Position numbers and translations under genes: made by a program. The notes beneath the pieces were generated by a model. It ran no database searches. It saw only the letters and a list, made by a program, of their open reading frames with translations, and was not told where the DNA came from. A DNA stretch of 64,000 bases from Sediminicola luteus. Its GTDB lineage: Bacteria > Bacteroidota > Bacteroidia > Flavobacteriales > Flavobacteriaceae. The stretch is taken from the NCBI RefSeq assembly GCF_002514735.1, contig NZ_NBWU01000005.1, positions 248,001-312,000 on the forward strand, read 5' to 3'. This document shows positions 49,901 through 54,672 of the stretch, one piece after another. The first letter of the stretch is position 1, and each line of letters starts with the position of its first letter.

Positions 49901-50333
49901 AGCTATTTTCAATAGGGTAAATGAAGGTATGGCCATGCTTATCTATCATCCCAGTACTTGGTATAACTGGCAAGATTGGCCCAAATACAACAAAGAACTG
50001 GTTGGGGGCGGATCCCGTTCCCACGAAAAATTACAGACTTTTGAAGTCAAGGTGGTTAAGCCGAACCATCCCATTATGAAAGGGGTACCGGCCAAGTTCA
50101 GGATTTTTGATGAATTATACCGTTGGGAGCAAGACCCAGAAGGTACCGATATCGAAGTTTTGGCCATGGGCCGCGGACTGGAATCGGGCGATGAGTTTCC
50201 GGTGGTTTGGATCGTAAAACACCCGAAGTCCAAAATTGTGGCCAACACCTTGGGCCACGACGAAAGGGCACATGATATAAAGCCATATCAAACCATACTT
50301 AAAAACAGTATCCAATGGGTGCTGCCACAATAA
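46986..50333 (+). CDS. Giant multidomain lipoprotein: beta-propeller, HEAT-like, jelly roll, blue copper, ThuA-like
   Basis: 1115 residues. A lipobox ITAC puts Cys24 at the mature N-terminus. About 55-440 is a PVC-type dehydrogenase-like beta-propeller (LPEGFEAQLFAAEPNI, DEKGRLWVVQSQDYPHG, GPDGNLWVADWYNPVIQHNPDKRG). About 440-600 are HEAT-like helices (NMFWRTTAQRLIVEG, YAVQRAAIALLPA). About 625-745 is a galactose-binding-like jelly roll (YSIYINGELL). About 755-890 is a cupredoxin with an azurin-type site, His809 and Cys877, His882 and Met886 (C-x4-H-x3-M in CTFPGHWRMM). The last 210 residues resemble ThuA. No CxxCH heme motif is present. Co-transcribed with cupin and PEP-hydrolase-like genes; likely a periplasmic sugar oxidoreductase with copper electron transfer, which is inference. 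Confidence 0.85.
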   Translation: MNTMKAIFKALMAFAAIAIMITACKTDKGPLPPLTYTGEEPKVQDPLSPEDSQRHIQLPEGFEAQLFAAEPNIINPIAFSWDEKGRLWVVQSQDYPHGLANDVGGDRITICEDTNGDGKADTFTDFATEQSLTTGITIVDGGAIVAQAPNMVYLQDTDGDDKMDKSTILFDGFGTWDTHAGPSSLRYGLDNKIWGSVGYSGFENSFQGKNVNFKMGVFNFGRDGKSFEPVGQFNNNTWGLGFNENFEIFGSTANNNHACYVGIPLRYYEYLDKRPKWALNADFIQGHYEITPADTLIPLQQVDVRGGYTAAAGANFYTARNYPKAYWNQMYVTEPTGHLVHLARIEKEGAGYTEVDGGNIFASTDAWSAPVFAETGPDGNLWVADWYNPVIQHNPDKRGMENQIWNDEKGDGNAHINPLRDKGHGRIYIITHEDGDDSDIESLEDADNDELLEALSDPNMFWRTTAQRLIVEGNKKELIPELVKLAKNNAQIDETGLNAGALHALWTLDGLGAFDNEEHISLLYGALGNKSYAVQRAAIALLPATTEASEKLVASGLLQTSDLRLCKNAILKAGELPETVEMSAAMETLASVGVNSEDKWLDAAVKVYHREKNFEYVEEKDVDMLLGSAQEGKAVWSYTQETPAEGWNQVDFNTSSWKKGEAKFGGKKTFKKTLWSTQDIYLRREFTLKETLEEPVIKIAHDDGYSIYINGELLVSEEGASGKHKYIKLDKEKGKLFKKGKNLIAVHCHDNGGERYIDVGIGTVRKPVPDVTFNLKTVNQKMAFDKTVLEATAGQLIEIKLANPDQMSHNLVVIDKGSTEAFGKMVDDFMQKPEAAKMGYVPKSRYVLGATPMLEPGESGSVMVRLPNVPGRYPFVCTFPGHWRMMQGVIIVNAPGSYISKDERAPKISMMGGGGSHDFLRFFGIQDGKTLSLDGTNTVIYTENGKELEDLLPVTDVLHISNNKPFGATTQEAIFNRVNEGMAMLIYHPSTWYNWQDWPKYNKELVGGGSRSHEKLQTFEVKVVKPNHPIMKGVPAKFRIFDELYRWEQDPEGTDIEVLAMGRGLESGDEFPVVWIVKHPKSKIVANTLGHDERAHDIKPYQTILKNSIQWVLPQ

Positions 50334-50385
50334 CCTACACCCAGGTAATCGTATTAGATTAAAGGTGTAGTTTGTTTGAGTCGTG

Positions 50386-50415
50386 AGGTCGTTCCGTTTG
50401 GGGCGACCTTTTTTT
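50386..50415 (+). terminator. Terminator of the catabolic operon
   Basis: AGGTCG (50386-50391) pairs with CGACCT (50404-50409), with inner CC/GG pairs, and runs into seven Ts. The T run touches the stop codon of the convergent AraC gene. An upstream 7-bp pair CTACACC...GGTGTAG (50335-50370) may extend the structure. Confidence 0.88.
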
Positions 50416-51283
50416 AACGCATACTGCGATAGCCTTGTCTGTATTTAAAAGGATTGGTGCCCACGATACCCCTAAATTTTTTATTGAAATTAGAAAGGGT
50501 CTTGTAGCCACATTCATGGGCAATCTGAAGAATGGAAAGGTCGTTGGTTTGTAATAGTTTGCAGGCCAGCCCGATACGCAGTTCCGCCACGAATTCAGAA
50601 AAGGTCTTATTGGTATGCGATTTAAAATACCGACTGAACGAGGTGGGGGAGAGGTTGGCCAGGGCGGCCACTTCATCTAAGCGTATATCCCCTTTAAAAT
50701 GGTCCAAAATATAGGCATGTATGCGCTGCATGCGTTTCGAATCGGCATCGGTAACCGTATTCAAATAACCTTCCTTGTTTATATAGGTCAAATCTGGGGT
50801 TTCTGAAAGTTGGTGCAAGATTTTCAACAGGCTAAGTACCCCTTCGAACCCATGTTGGGTAAGCATTTCCAACATTTGGCCCTCTACTTGGTCTCTGGTA
50901 TTACCCAAGACTTCAAGCCCTCTATGGGCGCGATCCAATAACTTTTGAATGCCCTCCATTTCTTCTTTGGCCAAAAAAGCATCACCTAGAAAATCAAATG
51001 AAAAATAGATCACCACACAACGGGTACGCAATCCTTGATTATCAAAATAGATATCATCGTTACGCCAAACATGGGGTAGGTTAGATCCGGTAAGTACCAT
51101 ATCGCCTGCCTCAAAATGTTTTATGTCATCGCCAACGAAACGTGTACCGGTACCCTCCAATACAACCACCAATTGATATTCTTCGTGAAAATGCCAATAG
51201 GGATCGAAATAAGGGGCCACCAAATCATACATAGTATATGACTTGGATGCCTTAATCGGTAATTTGCGTATGGCTTGCTTCAT
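50414..51283 (-). CDS. AraC-family transcriptional regulator with N-terminal cupin
   Basis: 289 residues from the ATG at 51283 (MKQAIRKLPIKASKSYTMYD). The longer frame adds 28 residues that lie upstream of the likely promoter. The N-terminal cupin (DPYWHFHEEYQLVVVLEGTGTRFVGDD, GDMVLTGSNLPHVW) should bind a sugar or sugar acid. The C-terminal pair of HTH motifs is clear (GDIRLDEVAALANLSPTSFSRYFKSHTNKTFSEFV and LSILQIAHECGYKTLSNFNKKFRGIVGTNPFKYR). It faces the catabolic operon tail to tail and diverges from the barrel/PCMD pair, so it may regulate either or both. An 11-bp perfect inverted repeat lies over its promoter region. Confidence 0.9.
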   Translation of the reverse strand: MKQAIRKLPIKASKSYTMYDLVAPYFDPYWHFHEEYQLVVVLEGTGTRFVGDDIKHFEAGDMVLTGSNLPHVWRNDDIYFDNQGLRTRCVVIYFSFDFLGDAFLAKEEMEGIQKLLDRAHRGLEVLGNTRDQVEGQMLEMLTQHGFEGVLSLLKILHQLSETPDLTYINKEGYLNTVTDADSKRMQRIHAYILDHFKGDIRLDEVAALANLSPTSFSRYFKSHTNKTFSEFVAELRIGLACKLLQTNDLSILQIAHECGYKTLSNFNKKFRGIVGTNPFKYRQGYRSMR

Positions 51284-51301
51284 TTTATCATCTGTTGACG
51301 A

Positions 51302-51351
51302 GTAAATATACGTTTTAAAGACAAAATAAAGGTGGTTGTGTGTCTTTAAAA
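51302..51351 (-). promoter_or_regulatory. AraC gene promoter with perfect 11-bp inverted repeat
   Basis: On the minus strand TATATTTA (51302-51309) is one mismatch from TAnnTTTG. Just upstream TTTTAAAGACA (51313-51323) and TGTCTTTAAAA (51341-51351) form a perfect inverted repeat with a 17-base spacer, placed where an AraC-type dimer or a repressor would act on this promoter and perhaps on the divergent gene. Confidence 0.55.
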
Positions 51352-51453
51352 TGGGGTGTGATGGCACTAAATTTTCTAGGTATTATGGCATGCCAATGGT
51401 TGGTCGGTTTGCCTTATCTTTAGCCTTCTTTCTTGGTGTTAATGCCTTGCCCT

Positions 51454-52155
51454 ATGCGTAAATATGTTTTTCTTTGGTTGGCCCTAGGAGTAGTAGTTCA
51501 AATCCGGGCCCAAGACTTGCCTTCCCAATTTGAAAAAGGGAATACTATGGTCTCTGCTACTTTTCATTTAAAGCATTCCGAATCGGAAAATGAACCTAGG
51601 TTGTTCCAAACCCTCGATGGTTCTTATACTTTGGATTGGGGAGTAGACATGAAAGCCGGAAAATTTATAAAGAAGGATTTTGTGTTGGGTGGGGGTATTT
51701 TTTATGATCAACAACTAAAAGAGCGGCAATACGAAGGCGACAATGGCGCGGTCACCGACGATTTGTTGTCTAAGGAATATGGGGTAGCTCCTTATATAAG
51801 AAACTACTTGCCTATTGGTAATGGTCGGTTTAGTATTTTTAATGAAACCAGTTTACAGTTCACTTATGGCCGCAGTGTTCGTCAAATAGAAGATGCCTTG
51901 GAATTGGACAGATATGTGGTGGATTCCTATGGGTTAACATTGGGACTACAGCCGGGAATTTCAGTTTATATTACCAAAAATGTCGGTTTTGAGTTGGGCA
52001 CCTCGGTCTTGGGCATTAGTTCAACCTATTCCAAAGGGGAATTGAACGGCGACGGGGACAATGCCTCGACCAAATTTACCAACCAGGTTAGTTTTGAGGT
52101 GGACCTGTTAAAGTTGTTTTTAGGAGTAACCTTTTATTTGCCCCCAAGATCATGA
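51454..52155 (+). CDS. Outer membrane beta-barrel-like protein
   Basis: 233 residues from the ATG at 51454, which opens the signal peptide MRKYVFLWLALGVVVQIRAQ; ATG 51442 would add four residues. The barrel pattern is regular: NTMVSATFHLKHSESE, MKAGKFIKKDFVLGGGIFYDQQ, GVAPYIRNYLPIGNGRFSIFNETSLQFTYG, YGLTLGLQPGISVYITKNVGFELGTSVLGI, and a final strand LLKLFLGVTFYL. It resembles the barrel protein encoded at 39933-40586 in size and layout. Overlaps the PCMD lipoprotein gene by 4 bases (ATGA). A -7-like TATCTTTA is at 51415-51422. Confidence 0.75.
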   Translation: MRKYVFLWLALGVVVQIRAQDLPSQFEKGNTMVSATFHLKHSESENEPRLFQTLDGSYTLDWGVDMKAGKFIKKDFVLGGGIFYDQQLKERQYEGDNGAVTDDLLSKEYGVAPYIRNYLPIGNGRFSIFNETSLQFTYGRSVRQIEDALELDRYVVDSYGLTLGLQPGISVYITKNVGFELGTSVLGISSTYSKGELNGDGDNASTKFTNQVSFEVDLLKLFLGVTFYLPPRS

Positions 52156-53216
52156 AAAATATAGTTGTCTCGGTACTAAGTGTAGCTTTTTTGTGGTCAT
52201 GTGTTAGTGAAGATCATTTCGGTAAATCAGGGAAAGCTTTAATTCAAACTTTTGAATTGGAAGGTCAGGTGGGTACCACTGTCATAGATAATGAGGCCTT
52301 AACGATTGCCGTTTCGGTAACGGACCAGCAGATCGATTTAAATTTGGCACCAACCGTTATTGCCGTTTCAAATTTTGCACAGGTAGCCCCCAAGGTTAAC
52401 GAAGTACAAGATTTCTCAATGCCCGTAAGTTATACCGTTACAGCCGAAAACGGGGTAACCAATACCTATACCGTAACTGTAGAACGGAGTGGCCCCGATG
52501 CCCAACTCGATAATACTTCTTTCGAAGATTGGTATACGGCTACCTCCTTAGGTAAATCTTTTGAACAACCGGGTAGCTCTAAAACAACTACCATATGGGA
52601 TACGGCCAATGCGGGCTTGGTTTTGGGCGGAGCAGACCCGAATACCAAACCTGTAGAAAAAACGGCCGATTCTTTAGGGGTTCAAATGGTAACCGTTGCG
52701 GCTCCGGCCTTGGTGCGTTTGGCTGCGGCTACGATTTTTACGGGTAAGTTCACTGAAGATTTTCCCAGTGTGTCCGATCCACGGTCCAATATTGAATTGG
52801 GCACCCCTTTTCAAGGTAGACCGCTTAGCTTTTCGTTTGAATATACGTATATACCGGGTGCGGAAAATGCCGATACCGATGGGCAACCCTTACCCTATGG
52901 CGATCAATGCGATATTTATCTTTTGTTGGAAAACCGCGAAGGGAGCCAAACCCTAAGGGTAGGCACGGCTTGGTTTAGGAGTGGGGAGAGTGTTTCGGAT
53001 TGGAAAAAAGAACTAGTTCCGGTCAAATATGGTGAATTGCCAGCTAGTGACCCTTGGTATGCCTATGCCCAACCCCAATCCGGTGAAAGTTGGGGAACCG
53101 GCGAGGAGCCTATAACCCATATTTCTGTTTTGGCCACTTCCAGCTTTGAAGGCGACTTTTTTAAAGGTGCCATAGGTAGTGAGTTACGTTTGGATAATAT
53201 CTATTTGGGGTATTGA
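52152..53216 (+). CDS. PCMD-domain lipoprotein (putative carbohydrate-binding)
   Basis: 354 residues. Lipobox FLWSC gives Cys17, so it is an exported lipoprotein. Residues 30-115 form an Ig-like domain of the DUF5018/cadherin-like kind (ALTIAVSVTDQQIDL, PVSYTVTAENGVTNTYTVTVER). The rest is a PCMD (putative carbohydrate metabolism) domain: LDNTSFEDWYTATS, TIWDTANAGLVLGG, PLSFSFEYTYIPG, CDIYLLLENREG, ITHISVLATSSFEGDFFKGAIGSELRLDNIYLGY. PCMD proteins are common at Bacteroidota glycan loci and are thought to bind glycans. It is translated with the preceding barrel gene, forming a two-gene envelope pair next to an AraC regulator. Confidence 0.85.
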   Translation: MKNIVVSVLSVAFLWSCVSEDHFGKSGKALIQTFELEGQVGTTVIDNEALTIAVSVTDQQIDLNLAPTVIAVSNFAQVAPKVNEVQDFSMPVSYTVTAENGVTNTYTVTVERSGPDAQLDNTSFEDWYTATSLGKSFEQPGSSKTTTIWDTANAGLVLGGADPNTKPVEKTADSLGVQMVTVAAPALVRLAAATIFTGKFTEDFPSVSDPRSNIELGTPFQGRPLSFSFEYTYIPGAENADTDGQPLPYGDQCDIYLLLENREGSQTLRVGTAWFRSGESVSDWKKELVPVKYGELPASDPWYAYAQPQSGESWGTGEEPITHISVLATSSFEGDFFKGAIGSELRLDNIYLGY

Positions 53217-53286
53217 GTGGCATAAAAATCCTTTAATAACCATTACCATAAATAAGGAAACTCGGGTTTTCAATCTTCCGAAAAAC

Positions 53287-53311
53287 AAAAAGCCAACCTG
53301 TCGGTTAGCTT
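53287..53311 (-). terminator. Older terminator beside the tRNA-Arg 3' remnant
   Basis: On the plus strand AAGCCAACC (53290-53298) faces GGTTAGCTT (53303-53311) with one mismatch, with an A run on the low side, so the minus-strand RNA has stem plus U run. It stands just after the 17-base tRNA 3'-end remnant, in the same arrangement as the intact tRNA and its own terminator. Confidence 0.65.
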
Positions 53312-53322
53312 CCTTGCTTGAT

Positions 53323-53339
53323 GTGACCGCGGGAGGATT
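53323..53339 (-). pseudogene. 17-base remnant of the tRNA-Arg 3' end
   Basis: GTGACCGCGGGAGGATT is identical to 53437-53453, the base after the tRNA plus its acceptor and part of its T arm, 114 bases away. It is followed on the minus strand by its own terminator. It suggests that a tRNA-Arg end or whole gene was duplicated here and then lost. Confidence 0.6.
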
Positions 53340-53385
53340 GCCCATAGGCCTCCTCACAAAGCTCCGCTTTGAAAATAGTACGAAC

Positions 53386-53417
53386 AAAAAAACGCTCAAG
53401 CGAACTTGGCGTTTTTT
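53386..53417 (-). terminator. Terminator of the tRNA-Arg transcript
   Basis: AAAAAACGC (53387-53395) pairs perfectly with GCGTTTTTT (53409-53417), and inside it CAAG-CGAA-CTTG is a second perfect stem. Read on the minus strand it ends in a U run 20 bases after the tRNA. Confidence 0.88.
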
Positions 53418-53437
53418 CTTATCGAACTATTTATTCG

Positions 53438-53511
53438 TGACCGCGGGAGGATTCGAACCCCCAACCCTCAGAGCCGAAATCTGATATTCTATCCAGTTGA
53501 ACTACGCGGCC
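53438..53511 (-). tRNA. tRNA-Arg (anticodon TCG)
   Basis: Reads GGCCGCG-TA-GTTC on the minus strand, with acceptor partner CGCGGTC and discriminator A, D loop AACTGGATA, anticodon stem TCAGA/TCTGA, loop TTTCGGC with anticodon TCG (CGA codon), variable loop GGGTT, T arm GGGGG-TTCGAAT-CCTCC. All stems pair, with normal G-T wobbles. CCA is not encoded. The first ten bases double as the last codons and stop of the GIY-YIG gene upstream. Extra 5' halves of this tRNA lie at 53755-53811 and 54055-54111. Confidence 0.96.
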
Positions 53512-53753
53512 AGTATGTCTTTTAAAAATTCTCGACCTGCGCCCGATTTCAGGTATTTCTCCCTTAATCTGGCCTCTTGCCGAGTTTCAAATATTTCATG
53601 GTAAACCAAAACCCAAGGCATATATCCTTTAGTAGATTTAACTTTACCACCGTTGTGTTGACTAAGTCTTAACTCAAGATTCTGGGTCATACCCTTGTAC
53701 AATCTTCCGTCAACTTCACTTTTAAGAACGTAAACATAATGTTTTTCTGCCAT
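53502..53753 (-). CDS. Small GIY-YIG nuclease-family protein, copy 1
   Basis: 83 residues, a minimal single-domain GIY-YIG protein (UPF0213-like). GIY and YIG correspond to YVL and YKG in HYVYVLKSEVDGRLYKGMT. The conserved Arg is in LELRLSQHN and the metal-binding Glu in RQEARLREKYLKSGAGREF. The gene starts two bases after a tRNA-Arg 5'-half fragment and ends inside the intact tRNA-Arg: its final codons Ala-Ala-stop are the tRNA bases GGCCGCGTAG. It is about 97% identical in DNA to copy 2, exactly 300 bases away. Such proteins are usually annotated as putative endonucleases of unknown target; here the tRNA gene itself is the obvious candidate site. Confidence 0.9.
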   Translation of the reverse strand: MAEKHYVYVLKSEVDGRLYKGMTQNLELRLSQHNGGKVKSTKGYMPWVLVYHEIFETRQEARLREKYLKSGAGREFLKDILAA

Positions 53754-53754
53754 A

Positions 53755-53811
53755 GAAATCTGATATTCCCTGCCTGCCGGTCAGGCAGGTATCCAGTTGA
53801 ACTACGCGGCC
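53755..53811 (-). pseudogene. tRNA-Arg 5'-half fragment split by a 21-bp palindrome, copy 1
   Basis: GAAATCTGATATTC (53755-53768) and TATCCAGTTGAACTACGCGGCC (53790-53811, as two pieces TATCCAGTTG and AACTACGCGGCC) equal bases 1-36 of the intact tRNA-Arg. Between them, exactly in the D arm, sit 21 extra bases (53769-53789) with arms CCTGCCTG and CAGGCAGG. Identity to the tRNA ends in the anticodon loop after TTTC. It cannot make a tRNA. Confidence 0.9.
53769..53789. repeat. 21-bp palindromic insertion (CCTGCCTG...CAGGCAGG), copy in first tRNA fragment
   Basis: Removing these 21 bases restores the tRNA sequence GATATTC-TATCCAG exactly, with no target duplication. A 97%-identical environment holds the second copy at 54069-54089, and a related 21-base piece interrupts the repeat at 1828-1848. 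Confidence 0.85.
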
Positions 53812-54053
53812 AGTATGTCTTTTAAAACTTCCCGGCCTGCGGCCGATTTCAGGTATTTCTCCCTTGATCTGGCCTCTTGCCGAGTTTCAAATATTTCATG
53901 ATAAACCAAAACCCAAGGCATATATCCTTTTGTAGATTTAACCTTACCACCATTGTGTTGACTAAGTCTTAACTCAAGATTCTGGGTCATACCCTTGTAC
54001 AATCTTCCGTCAACTTTACTTTTAAGAACGTAAACATAATGTTTTTCTGCCAT
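53802..54053 (-). CDS. Small GIY-YIG nuclease-family protein, copy 2
   Basis: 83 residues, differing from copy 1 at four positions visible by eye (Glu to Lys near 12, Leu to Ser, Gly to Ala and Phe to Val in the last third). Catalytic residues are unchanged: YVL, YKG, the Arg of LRLSQHN and the Glu of EARSREKYLK. It likewise ends with Ala-Ala-stop supplied by the first bases of a tRNA-Arg 5' half, and starts two bases after another such half. Both copies have kept open frames despite about 3% divergence, which suggests recent spread or selection for function. Confidence 0.9.
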   Translation of the reverse strand: MAEKHYVYVLKSKVDGRLYKGMTQNLELRLSQHNGGKVKSTKGYMPWVLVYHEIFETRQEARSREKYLKSAAGREVLKDILAA

Positions 54054-54054
54054 A

Positions 54055-54111
54055 GAAATCTGATATTCCCTGCCTGCCGGTCAGGCAGGTATCCAGTTGA
54101 ACTACGCGGCC
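54055..54111 (-). pseudogene. tRNA-Arg 5'-half fragment split by a 21-bp palindrome, copy 2
   Basis: Same structure as 53755-53811: tRNA bases 1-36 interrupted in the D arm by the 21-bp palindrome at 54069-54089. It is the outermost fragment, next to the 13-base leader and the YqeY-like gene, and so is probably the displaced original tRNA 5' half or its copy. Confidence 0.9.
54069..54089. repeat. 21-bp palindromic insertion, copy in second tRNA fragment
   Basis: Identical in sequence and position to 53769-53789. The shared insertion point shows the two fragments descend from one interrupted ancestor, so the unit was duplicated after the palindrome arrived. Confidence 0.85.
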
Positions 54112-54127
54112 AGTATGTCTTTTGGGG

Positions 54128-54574
54128 TTACCCCAGTTTTTCTTTTACGATTTTAGAAATGGTCTTGCCATCTGCTTGGCCAGCCAATTCTTTGTTTACC
54201 GCACCCATAACCTTGCCCATGTCCTTCATGTTTGTAGCACCTAAGGCATCGATGGTCATAACCACTACCTTTTCGATTTCTTCCTCAGATAATTGCTCTG
54301 GGAGGAATTTTTCTAAAACGGCAACCTGTGCCAATTCCGGTTCGGCCAAATCGTTGCGGCCTTGCTCGGTAAAAATGGCGGCACTGTCCTTACGCTGTTT
54401 TACCAACTTTTGGACAAGCTTAATCTCGTCGGTTTCGGTGAGTTCAGCACTACCTGCTTCCGACTTTTGTAACAACAAGGCCGACTTGATGGCACGAAGG
54501 GCTTCCAAGGCAACAGTGTCCTTGGCCTTCATGGCGGCCTTCATTTCTTCCATAACACGTGATTGTAACGACAT
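54128..54574 (-). CDS. GatB/YqeY-domain protein
   Basis: 148 residues, the all-helical YqeY type: SLQSRVMEEMKAAMKAKDTVALEALRAIKSALL, ETDEIKLVQKLVKQRKDSA, FLPEQLSEEEIEKVV, MKDMGKVMGAVNKELAGQADGKTISKIVKEKL. The domain is related to the tail of GatB, which binds tRNA in amidotransferases; the free protein's role is unknown. It follows ftsZ by about 100 bases, after a terminator, as I recall for other flavobacteria. The stop codon lies in a small palindrome TGGGG-TTA-CCCCA next to the tRNA leader. Confidence 0.9.
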   Translation of the reverse strand: MSLQSRVMEEMKAAMKAKDTVALEALRAIKSALLLQKSEAGSAELTETDEIKLVQKLVKQRKDSAAIFTEQGRNDLAEPELAQVAVLEKFLPEQLSEEEIEKVVVMTIDALGATNMKDMGKVMGAVNKELAGQADGKTISKIVKEKLG

Positions 54575-54602
54575 GCTTGCTGTTTTTTAAGGCCACGAAT
54601 AT

Positions 54603-54636
54603 AAAAAATAAACCCGAGAAAGTAGGTTCCCGGGTT
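54603..54636 (-). terminator. Terminator after ftsZ
   Basis: AACCCG (54611-54616) pairs with CGGGTT (54631-54636); the low side carries an A-rich run, so minus-strand RNA ends stem plus U-rich tract. It closes the division cluster before the YqeY-like gene. Confidence 0.7.
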
Positions 54637-54672
54637 TTATATTTATTCGAATTAAGGTCGTTGAAACATGGT

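Larger units (their letters stand above)
53512..54111 (-). repeat. Two tandem 300-bp units, each GIY-YIG gene plus tRNA-Arg 5' half
   Basis: Units 53512-53811 and 53812-54111 have the same length and differ at about ten positions by eye. Each contains, in minus-strand order, the sequence AAAGACATACT-type leader with tRNA bases 1-36 (broken by a 21-bp palindrome) and then a GIY-YIG gene. The 13 bases before the tRNA start (CAGTATGTCTTTT on the plus strand) recur a third time before the YqeY-like gene, marking the original chromosomal context. Confidence 0.93.

Noticed and set aside
53184-53399. 71-residue minus-strand frame across the tRNA remnant and terminators
   Set aside because: It is composed of the terminator, the tRNA-end remnant and the end of the PCMD gene; no coding character.
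53755-54111. Additional tRNA genes
   Set aside because: Only the 5' halves are present and they are broken in the D arm, so they cannot fold as tRNA.
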